A DNA stretch of 64,000 nucleotides. It comes from Sporichthya polymorpha DSM 43042 (GTDB lineage: Bacteria; Actinomycetota; Actinomycetes; Sporichthyales; Sporichthyaceae). Numbering within the stretch: position 1 is the first letter of the stretch; each line of letters opens with the position of its first letter. Made by a program: the position numbers and the translations under genes. Below, piece by piece: positions 36,521 through 45,735 of the stretch. The notes beneath the pieces were generated by a model. It worked only from the letters and a program-made list of their open reading frames with translations, was not told the DNA's origin and searched no databases. The stretch covers positions 1,150,907 through 1,214,906 of the forward strand of contig NZ_KB913029.1 in the NCBI RefSeq assembly GCF_000384115.1, in the 5' to 3' direction.

Positions 36521-37966
36521 TCAGGACGGCGCCGGGCCGCCCGGGCCGGGCAGCGTCGGCCGGGAGCCGGTGAACAGCCAGGTGTCGAAGAACCGGCCGA
36601 GATCACGGCCGGACACCTTCTCGGCGTGGGCGACGAACTCGGAGATGGTCACCGCGTCGCCGGCGCGCTTGGTCGCCCAGCTGCGGAGGATCCGGAAGAA
36701 GGTCGAATCCCCCACCACCTGGCGCAACTGATGGAGCGTCATGGCCCCGCGGACGTAGACGGCCCCGTTGAACAGGTTCTCCGCGCCGGGGTCGCCGATG
36801 CGGACCGACCAGAACTCGAGGTCGTCCGCGTACGCCTCCCACGTCTCGGCGAACCGCTTCGCCGCGGACTGCCCGCCGGTGCGCTCGGTGTACAGCCACT
36901 GCGCGTAGGAGGCGAAGCCCTCGTTCACCCAGATGTTGCGCCAGTCCGCGAGGCGGACGTTGTCCCCGAACCACTGGTGGGCGAGCTCGTGCACGACGAC
37001 ACCGACACCCGAACCGCCGGGCGCGAAGAACTTCGGCGCGTACACCGGGCGGGTCTGCGTCTCGAGCGCGAACTCCGCGGCGGCGGCGTGCACGATCGCG
37101 CCGCCGATGTCGTACGGGTACGGCCCGAACATCTCGGCCAGGGTCGCGATCACCGTGGACTGCTGGGCGAGCGCGTCGCGCGCGAAGTTCGGGCCGAGGA
37201 TGCGGTCGACGGCGTCCCAGTACCGGATGCCGTCCTTCGTGTACGCCGTCAGCTCGAGGTCGCCGACCGCCAGCACGACGAGGTAGGACGCCATCGGGTC
37301 GTCGGCGCGCCAGGTCCACACCGTCCGCCCGGCCGCGCTGCGTTGCTCGGCGAGGACGCCGTTGCTGACCGCCGTCAGCCCGGCCGGGACGTCGACCTCG
37401 ACGGTGTACGTCGCGCGGTCGGTCGGGTGGTCGTTGACGGGGAACCAGGTCGTCGCGACGTGCGGCTGCCCGGTGAACACCGCCCCGGTGAGGGTGCGAT
37501 GGAAACCGCGGGCCTCGGTGCCGGACAGGGTCGGGTCGGGGATGCCGGCGTAGGTGACGACGACGGTGAACGTGCGCCCCTTGGTGAGACCGGCGGCCGG
37601 GGTGATCTCCAGCTCCTGCCCGGTACGCGCGAAGCGGGCCGCGGCCCCGTCGACGGTGACCTTGCGGACGTTCAGCCCGACCAGGTCGAGGTTGAACCGC
37701 GCGAGGTTCTGCGTGGCCCTCGCCGAGATCGTCGCGACCCCGGCGAGGTGGCCGGGCAGCGGGTCGTACCGCACGGCGAGGTCGTAGTTCTGGACGTCGT
37801 ACCCGCCGTTGCCGTCGCCCGGGAAGTACGAGTCCCCGACGCCGGCGGCCCCGGGGACGAAGGCGTCCTGCGCCTGCGCGTTCCCCGGGGCCGTGAGCGC
37901 CGCTCCGACGAGGGAGGCGGCCGCGAGGGCGAGCCCGGACCGCAGCGGCAGGCGAAATCGGCGCAT
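36521..37966 (-). CDS. Secreted M1-family zinc metallopeptidase
   Basis: The 481-residue protein has a signal peptide (LALAAASLVGAALTAPGNAQAQ) followed by an M1 aminopeptidase-like fold. The zinc site is HELAH at 326-330 and Glu349 (NEGF), exactly HEXXH-18-E. The GAMEN-type exopeptidase motif is not obvious (the region reads AAAAEFALETQTRP), so the N-terminal specificity of classical M1 enzymes may differ. VYVRGAMTLHQLRQVVGD near residue 420 is typical. It starts at the ATG at 37966, just before the signal peptide. It is expected outside the membrane, trimming peptides. Confidence 0.9.
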   Translation of the reverse strand: MRRFRLPLRSGLALAAASLVGAALTAPGNAQAQDAFVPGAAGVGDSYFPGDGNGGYDVQNYDLAVRYDPLPGHLAGVATISARATQNLARFNLDLVGLNVRKVTVDGAAARFARTGQELEITPAAGLTKGRTFTVVVTYAGIPDPTLSGTEARGFHRTLTGAVFTGQPHVATTWFPVNDHPTDRATYTVEVDVPAGLTAVSNGVLAEQRSAAGRTVWTWRADDPMASYLVVLAVGDLELTAYTKDGIRYWDAVDRILGPNFARDALAQQSTVIATLAEMFGPYPYDIGGAIVHAAAAEFALETQTRPVYAPKFFAPGGSGVGVVVHELAHQWFGDNVRLADWRNIWVNEGFASYAQWLYTERTGGQSAAKRFAETWEAYADDLEFWSVRIGDPGAENLFNGAVYVRGAMTLHQLRQVVGDSTFFRILRSWATKRAGDAVTISEFVAHAEKVSGRDLGRFFDTWLFTGSRPTLPGPGGPAPS

Positions 37967-38022
37967 ACCGCTCAGAGTGCCATGCCGATCGCCGCGCTGC
38001 GGGCCCGTCAGCTCGCTCCCGC

Positions 38023-39246
38023 TCAGTCCTGCGGCTCGAGGAACTCGGTCAGGGCTTTCCACTCCTTGCCGGTGTACTGCGCGATCCGGGCGCCCTTGGT
38101 GCCACTGTGGCCGCCGGGGAGCGGGCCGAACGTCACCGGCGGGATGAGGCCGGTCTCGAAGCCGGACAGCTTCTCGGCCTCGGAGCGGAACTTCGCCCAG
38201 CAGACGTCGTCGCCGAGTCGCTTTACGATCTCGAAGAAGACCTGCGCGGAGGCGTAGTTCTGGAGTGCGAAGGAGTTGTCGGCCTCGGCGCCGCCGCCGG
38301 CCTTCATCGCGTCGCGGTACTTCTTCACCGCCGGGGCGTCCGAGCTCGGGAACTCGAGGATCGCGGAGGAGAAGAAGCCCTCCGCCGCCGGGCCGGCCGG
38401 GCCGACGGTGCTCGGGCTGCCCGGGCCCCCGGAGGACGAGTTGCCGACGACCAGCGTCGACCACTTCAGGTCCCGGACCTCCTTGAGCAGCAGTGCGGTC
38501 TGCGCGTTGTCGGTGCCGGAGATGACGGCGTCGGGGTTCTTGGCCTTCAGCTTGAGGATGGCTGAGTCGACGTCGGTCGAGTTCGGCTCCAGCTTCTCGT
38601 TGGCGACGAGCTTGATGTCGTGCTTGGGCGCCTGCTCGTCGACGGCCTCGGCGAACGCCTCACCGAGGTCGTTGTCCTGCGTCAGCAGCGCGACGGTCTG
38701 AACCTTCTTCTCCTGAGCCAGCCAGTCGAGAATCACGCGCACCTGGTCCTTGTGGCCGGTGCCGAGCAGCCACACCTCGCCCTTGTCCGGGTCCGGCGGG
38801 AGGACCGGGGCGAACATCGGCATGCCCTTGCGCTCCAGGTAGGAGAAGCTGCCGGGCAGGTTGGCGGTGCCGGCCGGGCCGAGGACGGCGAAGACCTTCT
38901 CCTCCTCGCCGAGTCGGCGGACGTTCGCGACGGACCGGGCGGCCTCGAAGCCGTCGTCGAGCACGACGAGCTCGACCTTGCGGCCGTTGACGCCGCCGGC
39001 GGCGTTGACCTCGGTGACCGCGGCCTTGAGGCCGGCCTCGAAGCCCTTGCCGGCCGTCGCCGCGCCGCCCGAGAGCGGCAGCGAGGTGCCGACCTTCAGC
39101 GCGGTGTCGGTGACACCCTGCGAGACGCCGTCGCACGAACCGTCCCCGCCGGCCTGCACCGCTGGCTTGTCGTCGCTCTGGGAACTGCAGCCGGCGGCGG
39201 CCAACAGGAGGACAGCCGCGGCGAGCGCGGTCCGGCGCGTGGTCAT
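38023..39246 (-). CDS. Liv-type ABC transporter substrate-binding lipoprotein
   Basis: The 407-residue protein has a lipoprotein signal with Cys20 (LLAAAGC) and a type-1 periplasmic binding fold (TALKVGTSLPLSGGAATAGKGFEAGL). AAGGVNGRKVELVVLDDGFEAARSVANV is the family-wide early region. AAGGAG-type spacing (AAGGAG six bases before ATG) supports the start at 39246. It follows livF after 67 bases and is the last gene of the complete livHMGF cluster. Substrate specificity is not evident. Confidence 0.9.
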   Translation of the reverse strand: MTTRRTALAAAVLLLAAAGCSSQSDDKPAVQAGGDGSCDGVSQGVTDTALKVGTSLPLSGGAATAGKGFEAGLKAAVTEVNAAGGVNGRKVELVVLDDGFEAARSVANVRRLGEEEKVFAVLGPAGTANLPGSFSYLERKGMPMFAPVLPPDPDKGEVWLLGTGHKDQVRVILDWLAQEKKVQTVALLTQDNDLGEAFAEAVDEQAPKHDIKLVANEKLEPNSTDVDSAILKLKAKNPDAVISGTDNAQTALLLKEVRDLKWSTLVVGNSSSGGPGSPSTVGPAGPAAEGFFSSAILEFPSSDAPAVKKYRDAMKAGGGAEADNSFALQNYASAQVFFEIVKRLGDDVCWAKFRSEAEKLSGFETGLIPPVTFGPLPGGHSGTKGARIAQYTGKEWKALTEFLEPQD

Positions 39247-39313
39247 CGAGAACTCCTTGCTCGGGTGGGATCCAGACGGGGGCAACGGACGGGGCAACTT
39301 CCGGAACAGGGCA

Positions 39314-40021
39314 TCAGTGCGCCCCGAGGTAGGCACGGATGAGCCGGTCGTCGCCGGCGAGCTCGGCGGCGGGCGCCTCGAGCACGGTCCGGCCACCGGC
39401 GAGCACGTAGGCGCGGTCGGCGATCGCGAGCGCCGCCGCGTGCTGCTCGACCATGAGGAAGGTCGTGCCCTCGCCCCGCAGCCGCTGCACGAGGCCGAGC
39501 AGTTCGTCCACGACGGAGGGCGCGAGACCGAACGACGGCTCGTCGAGCATGACCAGCCGCGGCCGGGCGAGCAGCGCACGGGCGAGCGCGAGCATCTGCT
39601 GCTGACCGCCCGACAGCGCCGCGGCCGACTCCTGAAGCCGCGGCTTGAGCATCGGGAACAGCTCGAGCAGGTTCGCGCGGTCGGCGGCCACGGCGGACGC
39701 GCCGTCCTTGCGCAGGACGGTGCCGAGGTCGAGGTTCTCGGCGACGGTCAGCCCGGCGAGGATCCCGCGGCCCTCGGGCACGTGGCCCAGCCCGCGCGCG
39801 GCTCGCGCCTCGGGCGGCCCGGAGAACACCTGGCCGTCGAAGCTGATCGACCCGGCGCGCGTCGCGACGACGCCGGAGATCGCCCGCAGGGTCGTGGTCT
39901 TGCCCGCGCCGTTCGCCCCGAGCAGCAGGACGATCTCGCCGGGGGCGACGTCGAGCGAGACCCCGCGCAGGACGTGGGCGCCGCCGTAGCCGGCTTCGAG
40001 ATCACGGACCGACAGCAGCAA
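39314..40021 (-). CDS. livF: ABC transporter ATP-binding protein, LivF type
   Basis: The 235-residue ATPase has Walker A GANGAGKTT near residue 34, the signature LSGGQQQMLALARALL near 132 and Walker B RLVMLDEPSFGLAP near 152. It starts at TTG 40021, overlapping livG by 20 bases. The domain length and VPEGRGILAGLTVAENLDLG motif are typical of LivF. It would pair with LivG to drive the permease pair encoded upstream. The same pair might also energise the ATPase-less importer at 3-9 kb. Confidence 0.92.
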   Translation of the reverse strand: MLLSVRDLEAGYGGAHVLRGVSLDVAPGEIVLLLGANGAGKTTTLRAISGVVATRAGSISFDGQVFSGPPEARAARGLGHVPEGRGILAGLTVAENLDLGTVLRKDGASAVAADRANLLELFPMLKPRLQESAAALSGGQQQMLALARALLARPRLVMLDEPSFGLAPSVVDELLGLVQRLRGEGTTFLMVEQHAAALAIADRAYVLAGGRTVLEAPAAELAGDDRLIRAYLGAH

Positions 40022-40790
40022 AGCCCGCTCCCAGGTAGGCGTCGACGACCTCCGGCTGCGCGAGGACCTCGGCCGGGGTGCCCAGGGCGATCACGCCGCC
40101 CTGGTGCAGCACCGCGAGACGCGGGCACAGCCGCGAGACCAGCGCGAGATCGTGCTCGATGATCACGACCGAGAGGTCGTTGTCCGCGGCGAGTTCGACC
40201 AGCGGCGCGACCATCGCCTCGACGTCCTCGGCCCCGAGCCCGGCGGCGGGTTCGTCGAGCAGGACGAGGCGCGGGCGGGCGATCAGCGCCCGCGCGACCT
40301 CGACGATCTTCTGCGTCGCGAGCGGGAGCGCCGAGGCCTCGGAGTTCGCGCGGTCCGCGATGCCGAAGCGCTCCAGCAGGTCGAGCGACTGCTCGCGCGC
40401 CGGGCGGGACTCGCGCCGTGACCCGAGTACGGCCCGAAGGTGCGCGAGCGGTCCCGCGCGCCCGTCGAGGCCGAGCATGACGTTCTCGACGACGCTGATC
40501 CCGGCCACCAGCTTCGGCGTCTGGAAGGTGCGGCCGACCCCGCGTCGGGCGATCGCGTCGGGCGCGACGCCGATCAGGGTCTCGCCGCCGAGCCGGACGT
40601 CGCCGCCGGCCGCGCGCACGTAACCGGACACGACGTTGAACACGGTCGTCTTGCCGGCACCGTTCGGGCCGACGAGGCCGGTGAAACCGGTCGGCACGTC
40701 GAGGTCGACCGACCGCAGGACGTGGTTGCCGCCGAAGCTGACCGCCAGTTCCCGCAGCGTCAGGACCGAGTCCGGAGTCGAGTCCGCCAT
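40002..40790 (-). CDS. livG: ABC transporter ATP-binding protein, LivG type
   Basis: The 262-residue ATPase has Walker A GPNGAGKTTVFNVVSGYVRA near residue 40. The helical insert after TFQTPKLVAGISVVENVMLG is typical of LivG. The expected signature region is LPLATQKIVEVARAL, where the canonical LSGGQ is altered to LPLATQ, a change common in LivG. Walker B is LVLLDEPAAGLG. It starts at the ATG at 40790, one base into the stop of livM. Confidence 0.92.
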   Translation of the reverse strand: MADSTPDSVLTLRELAVSFGGNHVLRSVDLDVPTGFTGLVGPNGAGKTTVFNVVSGYVRAAGGDVRLGGETLIGVAPDAIARRGVGRTFQTPKLVAGISVVENVMLGLDGRAGPLAHLRAVLGSRRESRPAREQSLDLLERFGIADRANSEASALPLATQKIVEVARALIARPRLVLLDEPAAGLGAEDVEAMVAPLVELAADNDLSVVIIEHDLALVSRLCPRLAVLHQGGVIALGTPAEVLAQPEVVDAYLGAGFAAVGP

Positions 40791-41803
40791 CAGGCGTCAC
40801 CTCCCGAGGAGGCCAGGGCGGGTTGTTCCTCCGCCGCCGGGGCCGCCGGCGCTGGCGCCGAACGCCGCGTCCGGAACTTGCGCCAGAGCTCGGGGAGGCC
40901 GGCCAGGCCGCTGGGCAGGAACCGCACGACGAGAATGAGCGCGATCGCGTAGGCGAGGCGCTGCCCGGCGCCGAGGTCCTGCAGCAGCTCGCGGGCGACG
41001 ACGACGAAGATCGCGCCGAGCAGCGGGCCGACCAGGAACGTCACGCCGCCGACGAAGGCGACGACGAGGAACTGGATGAGCAGGCCGACGCCGAAGATCT
41101 CCGGCGTCAGGTACGCCTGCAGCTGGCCGTAGACCGCGCCGGCGAGTGCGCCCATCGCCGCGGACAGCGCGAACGCGACGAGCTTGTAGCGAGCCGCGGA
41201 GATGCTGACCGACGCCGTCGCGATCTCGGCGTCGCGGACCGCGAGCAGGCAGCGACCAAGGCTGGTGACGCGGATGCGCCACGCGACGAGCAGCGCGAAC
41301 GCCGCGACGCTGAGCGCGAGGTACCACTGCGAGGCGGCGACGTCGAGGCCGCCGAACTGCACCGGCTCGACGTCGGTGCCGGCGATGCCGCCGGTGATCG
41401 AGTCCAGCTCGACGAACCCGCGCCGGACGAGCTCGGCGAAGGCGAGGGTGGCGATCGCGAGGTAGAAGCCGTGCAGGCGGACGGCCGGGAACCCGATCAC
41501 CGCTCCGGCCGCCGCGGCCGCGAGGCAGGCGAGCGCGGCCGCGAAGGGCCACGGCATCCACTCGTGCCAGTAGGCGGTCAGATAGGCACCCATCCCGAAG
41601 AACGCGGCCTGCGCCAGGACGACCTGACCGGTCCAGCCCATGATGATCGTCAGACCCAGCCCGGCGACCATGTAGACGGCCACCAGGGAGACCAGGAACA
41701 GCCGGTACGGGTTGACCAGCGAGGGCAGCGTAAGAAGGACCATCACGACGGCCGTGACGGCCAGTGCCTTGACGACGGTCAGCGCCGAGATCGCGCGCGG
41801 CAC
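40790..41803 (-). CDS. livM: Branched-chain amino acid-type ABC permease, LivM
   Basis: The 337-residue membrane protein has about nine or ten spans. GWTGQVVLAQAAFFGMGAYLTAYW near residue 55 is the LivM signature region, and LAIATLAFAELVRR near 115 and LLGAIFVVVARELLQDLG near 260 also fit. A Pro/Ala-rich cytoplasmic tail ends the protein. It starts three bases after livH and overlaps livG by one base, so the operon is tightly packed. Confidence 0.92.
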   Translation of the reverse strand: MPRAISALTVVKALAVTAVVMVLLTLPSLVNPYRLFLVSLVAVYMVAGLGLTIIMGWTGQVVLAQAAFFGMGAYLTAYWHEWMPWPFAAALACLAAAAAGAVIGFPAVRLHGFYLAIATLAFAELVRRGFVELDSITGGIAGTDVEPVQFGGLDVAASQWYLALSVAAFALLVAWRIRVTSLGRCLLAVRDAEIATASVSISAARYKLVAFALSAAMGALAGAVYGQLQAYLTPEIFGVGLLIQFLVVAFVGGVTFLVGPLLGAIFVVVARELLQDLGAGQRLAYAIALILVVRFLPSGLAGLPELWRKFRTRRSAPAPAAPAAEEQPALASSGGDA

Positions 41804-41806
41804 GGG

Positions 41807-42664
41807 TCAGACCTCCCGTGTCCGTACCGTGCCGAACAGCCCCTGGGGCCGGAGCAGCAGCACGAGCAGGACGACCAGCAGCGCCACCGCCGGGCGGGCG
41901 GACGTCGAGATCCAGTAGCCCGCGAGGTTCTCGATGACGCCGAGACCGAGGCCCGCGGCGAGCGCTCCCCACACCGAGGTGAAGCCGCCGACGGTCGCCG
42001 CGACGAAGCCCTTCAGCACCATCGAGCCGGCGTTCTGGTCGGTCAGCAGCGTCGACTGACCCTGCAGGATCATCGCCAGCGTCGCGATGACGCCGGCGAC
42101 GGCCCACGCGGTCCGAAAGACCCACGAGACGCTGACGCCGACCAGTCGCGGCGTCACGCGGTCCTCGGCGACGGCGCGCATCCGAACGCCGCCCGGGGAG
42201 CGGAAATACCTGGCCAGCGCGTATGTGACGGCAATGGCGAGCCCGAGCGAGACGAGCTGATTGGCCGTCACGCGGGTGCCGAGGACGTCCCAACTCGAGT
42301 CGAACGGCGAGTCGACCTCACGCGGCTGCGACCCCCAGAAGAGCTGGGTCAGCGCATTGAGTCCCACGAAGATGCCGATCGTCATGAGCACGCCGGCGAA
42401 CTCGGACTCCGACAGCAGCGGTCGGATCAGCACCCGTTCGAGGACCACCGCCAGCAGCGCCCCACAGAGGAGCGCGATCGGGATCGCGACGAAGTACGGG
42501 ACGCCCGCGTCCATCAGCGTCCAGAGCAGAAACGCGCCGAACAGGCCCATCTCCGCCATCGCGAAGTTCGGCACGTTGGTGGCCCGCATGACCAGCACGA
42601 GAGCCAGTGCCATGAGGGCGTACCAACTGCCTGACTCCAGGCCGTTGACGACCTGTTCGCTCAC
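41807..42664 (-). CDS. livH: Branched-chain amino acid-type ABC permease, LivH
   Basis: The 285-residue protein has about eight membrane spans. NGLESGSWYALMALALVLVMRATNVPNFAMAEMGLFGAF at the N-terminus and VGGFTSVWGALAAGLGLGVIENLAGYW near residue 220 are typical of LivH. It starts at GTG 42664 and heads the operon livH-livM-livG-livF-binding protein. A good promoter lies 30-60 bases upstream. Confidence 0.92.
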   Translation of the reverse strand: MSEQVVNGLESGSWYALMALALVLVMRATNVPNFAMAEMGLFGAFLLWTLMDAGVPYFVAIPIALLCGALLAVVLERVLIRPLLSESEFAGVLMTIGIFVGLNALTQLFWGSQPREVDSPFDSSWDVLGTRVTANQLVSLGLAIAVTYALARYFRSPGGVRMRAVAEDRVTPRLVGVSVSWVFRTAWAVAGVIATLAMILQGQSTLLTDQNAGSMVLKGFVAATVGGFTSVWGALAAGLGLGVIENLAGYWISTSARPAVALLVVLLVLLLRPQGLFGTVRTREV

Positions 42665-42695
42665 GGGCGCCCCTAGCGTCGTTGGATGGCTAGCG

Positions 42696-42725
42696 ACTAT
42701 AGGAGGGCCGCGGGAACCGTGACAA
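42696..42725 (-). promoter_or_regulatory. Promoter of the livHMGF operon
   Basis: On the minus strand TTGTCA (complement of 42720-42725) and TATAGT (complement of 42696-42701) are 18 bases apart. Around the predicted start lie CTAGCGTCG (42673-42681) and CTAGCGAC (42690-42697), a short motif that recurs in other promoter regions of the window. Confidence 0.55.
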
Positions 42726-42766
42726 GGATTCGGCTCCGCCTGGGTGATCGGCCGGGTGACGCCGTC

Positions 42767-43531
42767 TCAGGCGTTGGTGACCCCGAGGCCGAGGCCGCCG
42801 TCGATGGTGAGGACCGCGCCGGTGTGCCACTCCGCCTGGGCGAGGTACTCGACGGACTCGGCGACCTCGTCCGCGGTGCCCGGCCGGCCGATGGCGTGCG
42901 CGGGACCGAGGGAGGCCATGCGCGCGGCCGCCGTGGCGTCGTCCATCAGGCCCGCGCGCTGGTTGATCTCCGTGAGCACGCCACCGGGGCGGACGCAGCT
43001 GACGCGCACACCCTGCGGGCCGAGCTCGGCGGCGAGGACGCCGGTCAGCGTCTCGAGCGCCCCCTTGGTCGCGGCGTAGGGCGAGGCGCCGGGGAACGCG
43101 CGCTGGGTGTGGACCGACCCGAAGAAGATCACCGCGCCGGCCCGTTCGCGCAGGTGGGGCAGGGCGAGGCCGGTCAGCAGCATCGGCGCGATGACGTTCG
43201 AGGCGAAGATGTCCGCCAGGCCCTGTTCGGTCAGCTCGTCCACCGACCCGCGGTACATGTTCGCGGCCGAGTTGACCAGGACCTCCAGCCCGCCACCGAA
43301 CTCGACCGCGGCCTCGATCATCGCCGCGCGGTCCGCCGCGGAGGTCACGTCGCCGGGCACCGCGAGGGCGTTGGGGCCGGCCTTCTCCGCGACCGCCTGA
43401 ACCTTGTCGGCCCGGCGCCCGGTGAGCGTGACCTTGGCGCCCCTGGCCGCCAGGCGGTACACCGTCGCCTCACCGATCCCCGAGCCACCGCCGGTGACCA
43501 GGACCGACATCCCTTCGAGCCGACGGCCCAT
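42767..43531 (-). CDS. Short-chain dehydrogenase/reductase (SDR)
   Basis: The 254-residue protein has MSVLVTGGGSGIGEATVYRL at the N-terminus, NSAANMYRG near residue 85, and SVHTQRAFPGASPYAATKGAL with the catalytic Tyr and Lys near 150. It ends TIDGGLGLGVTNA, like many FabG-like SDRs. It starts at the ATG at 43531 and lies 68 bases downstream of the ThuA-like gene, in the same direction and probably the same transcript. The substrate is unknown. Confidence 0.88.
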   Translation of the reverse strand: MGRRLEGMSVLVTGGGSGIGEATVYRLAARGAKVTLTGRRADKVQAVAEKAGPNALAVPGDVTSAADRAAMIEAAVEFGGGLEVLVNSAANMYRGSVDELTEQGLADIFASNVIAPMLLTGLALPHLRERAGAVIFFGSVHTQRAFPGASPYAATKGALETLTGVLAAELGPQGVRVSCVRPGGVLTEINQRAGLMDDATAAARMASLGPAHAIGRPGTADEVAESVEYLAQAEWHTGAVLTIDGGLGLGVTNA

Positions 43532-43599
43532 GATCGAGTTCCCTTCGTTCGTCTGACGGATCTTCAGCGTGGTGCGGTGCGGATGCCGGAGGTTTCGGG

Positions 43600-44298
43600 T
43601 CAGCGACCCGTCGTCCACCGAATCGCCCGGCGCACGATCTCCCGGTGGGCCGGGATCTCGTACGAGGGCGGGTGGTGGCCGAGCGCGTCGTAGACGACGC
43701 GGCCGCCGCCGTACTCGCGCGACCAGAGCAACGGGCGGGCCGGGCCCTCGGTGCCGGGCGCCACGGCGGTCAGCAGTCCGTCGACGTCGGGCCGCAGGTC
43801 GAGCTCGCCGTAGACCTCGTCGACGAGGTCGAACGGGTCGATGTCGGCGATCAGTCCGTGCTCGTCCGCCGCCCGCTCGACGGGCCGCACCGTGATCTCC
43901 GGCCCGATCGGGGGGTGCCAGGAGGTGCCCCACACCCACGTGCCGCCGAGGATGTCGCCCCATTCGGGCCAGTCGTCGAAGCAGATCGAGGCGGTGTGCA
44001 TCCCGAGCAGGCCGCCGCCGGCGGCCAGGTGGTTCGCGAGCGCCTCGCGCGCCGCGGGCGAGACCGTCCGGCCCTCGACCTCGGCGAGTACGCGGTAGCG
44101 CTCGGGCGTGGCGCCGGTCATCGTCCACCGCAGCGCGTTGACGACGAACAACCCCGCCCCGGGCAGCGCCGCGAAGGCGGCCTCGACGTCGGTGTGGACG
44201 TCCGCGGGAACGCCCTCGGAGGCGAGCAGGTCCGCCAGGCAGGCCGTCGTGGCGGGGAAGTCGTGGGTCAGACCACCGGACAGTACGACCGCTCGCAC
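43600..44298 (-). CDS. ThuA-like domain protein
   Basis: The 232-residue protein resembles the ThuA (trehalose utilisation) family, which has a class-I glutamine amidotransferase-like fold and unclear chemistry. VVLSGGLTHDFPATTACLADLL at the N-terminus, GGGLLGMHTASICFDDWPEWGDILGG near residue 95 and REYGGGRVVYDALGHHPPSY near 195 are the family landmarks. It starts at GTG 44298, with CAGGAG upstream. ThuA-like proteins often neighbour sugar or inositol dehydrogenases, and an SDR follows here. Confidence 0.85.
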   Translation of the reverse strand: MRAVVLSGGLTHDFPATTACLADLLASEGVPADVHTDVEAAFAALPGAGLFVVNALRWTMTGATPERYRVLAEVEGRTVSPAAREALANHLAAGGGLLGMHTASICFDDWPEWGDILGGTWVWGTSWHPPIGPEITVRPVERAADEHGLIADIDPFDLVDEVYGELDLRPDVDGLLTAVAPGTEGPARPLLWSREYGGGRVVYDALGHHPPSYEIPAHREIVRRAIRWTTGR

Positions 44299-44367
44299 GA
44301 AGCAACTCCTGGAACTCTTACGGTGATGCCGAACGTTTCTCTCGATCAGCGCGCGGACGTCAGGATG

Positions 44368-44396
44368 ACGCTAGCGACGACCCCGGACCGGGACAA
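44368..44396 (-). promoter_or_regulatory. Promoter of the ThuA/SDR genes
   Basis: On the minus strand TTGTCC (complement of 44391-44396) and TAGCGT (complement of 44368-44373) are 17 bases apart. The -10 is embedded in CTAGCGACG (44371-44379, plus strand). Confidence 0.45.
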
Positions 44397-44434
44397 GGAG
44401 CCCCCAAACCCGTCCAGGTTCAGCTCAGGGAAGG

Positions 44435-44472
44435 CTCAACCCTTGAGTGATGGGCCTCATAGTGGCTACCTT
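44435..44472 (+). promoter_or_regulatory. Promoter and operator-like palindrome of the P450 operon
   Basis: TTGAGT (44443-44448) and TACCTT (44467-44472) are 18 bases apart. The -35 overlaps the palindrome CTCAA-CCC-TTGAG (44435-44447), which may be an operator. The first P450 starts at 44512. Confidence 0.5.
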
Positions 44473-44511
44473 CGTAACGACTAGTCCAGCGGTACGGCGA
44501 AAGGCGGACGA

Positions 44512-45735
44512 ATGAGCGTCACCGCAGAGGTGTCGCGGCCGATCGTGCTGAGCACGTACGCCGACGTGCGGGAGGCCCTGCGCTCCCGCGACCTCAAGCA
44601 GGCGCTCTACGACGCCGGCGGCGCGGTGATGTCGGGCGCGCTCATCACCCTGCACGGGGACGAGCACAAGCTGCGGCGCCGGGTCGAGAACCGGCTGTTC
44701 CGCCGGGGCACCTTCCGGTACTGGGAGCTGACGCTGGTCCCGGGGACGATCGAGCAGAGCTACGCGCCGGTCCTGGCCGCGGGCTCGACGGACCTGGTCC
44801 ACCTCGGGCGGCGGACGATCATGTACCTGACCGCGCTGGTCGCCGGGATCGACCCGCCGGAGGACACCGACCGCGCCGACCGGCTCGAGGACCTCGCCCG
44901 GGTCTTCAGCGCCGGCGCGACCGCGATCCACTCCACCCGCGACCCGGCCGAACTCCACGCCGAGGTCACCGCGGCGATGGAGACCTTCGAGGCCGAGTTC
45001 CTCCGCCCGTCCCGCGAGCGCCGCGAGGCACTGCTCGCCGACCTCGCCGCCGGCCGCATCGCCGAGGAGGACCTCCCCCGCGACGTCCTCACCGCACTGC
45101 TGCGCAACCGCGCCGAGCTGGGCGTCGACGACGGCCAGATCCGCCGCGAGGTGGCGTTCTACCTGCAGGCCGGGTCGCACAGCACCGCGAACCTGTTCAC
45201 GCACTCCGCGCACCAGGTCTTCACGCGGATCGACGACCCCGCGTTCGCCTCCCGGCTCGACGACCGCCGCTTCCTGCAGCGGTGCGTGCTGGAGACGCTG
45301 CGCCTGAACCCCGCGTCCCCCGTCGCCTGGCGGACCGCGGTCGAGGACATCACGCTGCGGAACGGGATGGAGATCCCGGCCGGGTCGCTCGTCGAGCTCG
45401 ACCTCAGGTCCGCGAACACCGACCCCACCGTGTGGGGCACGAACGGCGAGCTCTTCGACCCGGACCGCGAGCTCCCCGACGGCGTCCCGCCGTGGGGCCA
45501 CTCCTTCGGCGGCGGCATGCACGCCTGCATCGGCATGGAGCTCGACGGCGGCGTTCAGAACACCGGTGCGCCGGACGACCACGAGCCCGTCTTCGGCACC
45601 GTCACGCTCATGATCCACGCCCTGCTGCAGAACGGGGCCCGTCCGGACCCGGCGAACCCGCCGCGGCTGGACTCCGACTCCAAGCGTCACAACTTCGCCA
45701 GCTACCCGGTCGTGTTCGAGGAGGCCCTCCGATGA
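44512..45735 (+). CDS. Cytochrome P450 (first of a coupled pair)
   Basis: The 407-residue protein has the I-helix oxygen-binding stretch FYLQAGSHSTAN near residue 220, the K-helix ETLRLNP (ExxR) near 262 and the haem loop SFGGGMHACIG with the thiolate Cys339. It is a soluble bacterial P450 that would insert one oxygen atom using electrons from a ferredoxin. It starts at the ATG at 44512 and overlaps the second P450 as ATGA. The two share a layout (TYADVREALRSRDLKQALYD here, TFAEAKEVYRAKDLRQALYD in the second), so they are tandem paralogues. No reductase is adjacent. Confidence 0.93.
   Translation: MSVTAEVSRPIVLSTYADVREALRSRDLKQALYDAGGAVMSGALITLHGDEHKLRRRVENRLFRRGTFRYWELTLVPGTIEQSYAPVLAAGSTDLVHLGRRTIMYLTALVAGIDPPEDTDRADRLEDLARVFSAGATAIHSTRDPAELHAEVTAAMETFEAEFLRPSRERREALLADLAAGRIAEEDLPRDVLTALLRNRAELGVDDGQIRREVAFYLQAGSHSTANLFTHSAHQVFTRIDDPAFASRLDDRRFLQRCVLETLRLNPASPVAWRTAVEDITLRNGMEIPAGSLVELDLRSANTDPTVWGTNGELFDPDRELPDGVPPWGHSFGGGMHACIGMELDGGVQNTGAPDDHEPVFGTVTLMIHALLQNGARPDPANPPRLDSDSKRHNFASYPVVFEEALR

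Noticed and set aside
40002-40790. The altered LSGGQ signature in LivG (LPLATQ) as a sign of an inactive ATPase.
   Set aside because: This substitution is common in LivG-type proteins, so it is not unusual by itself.
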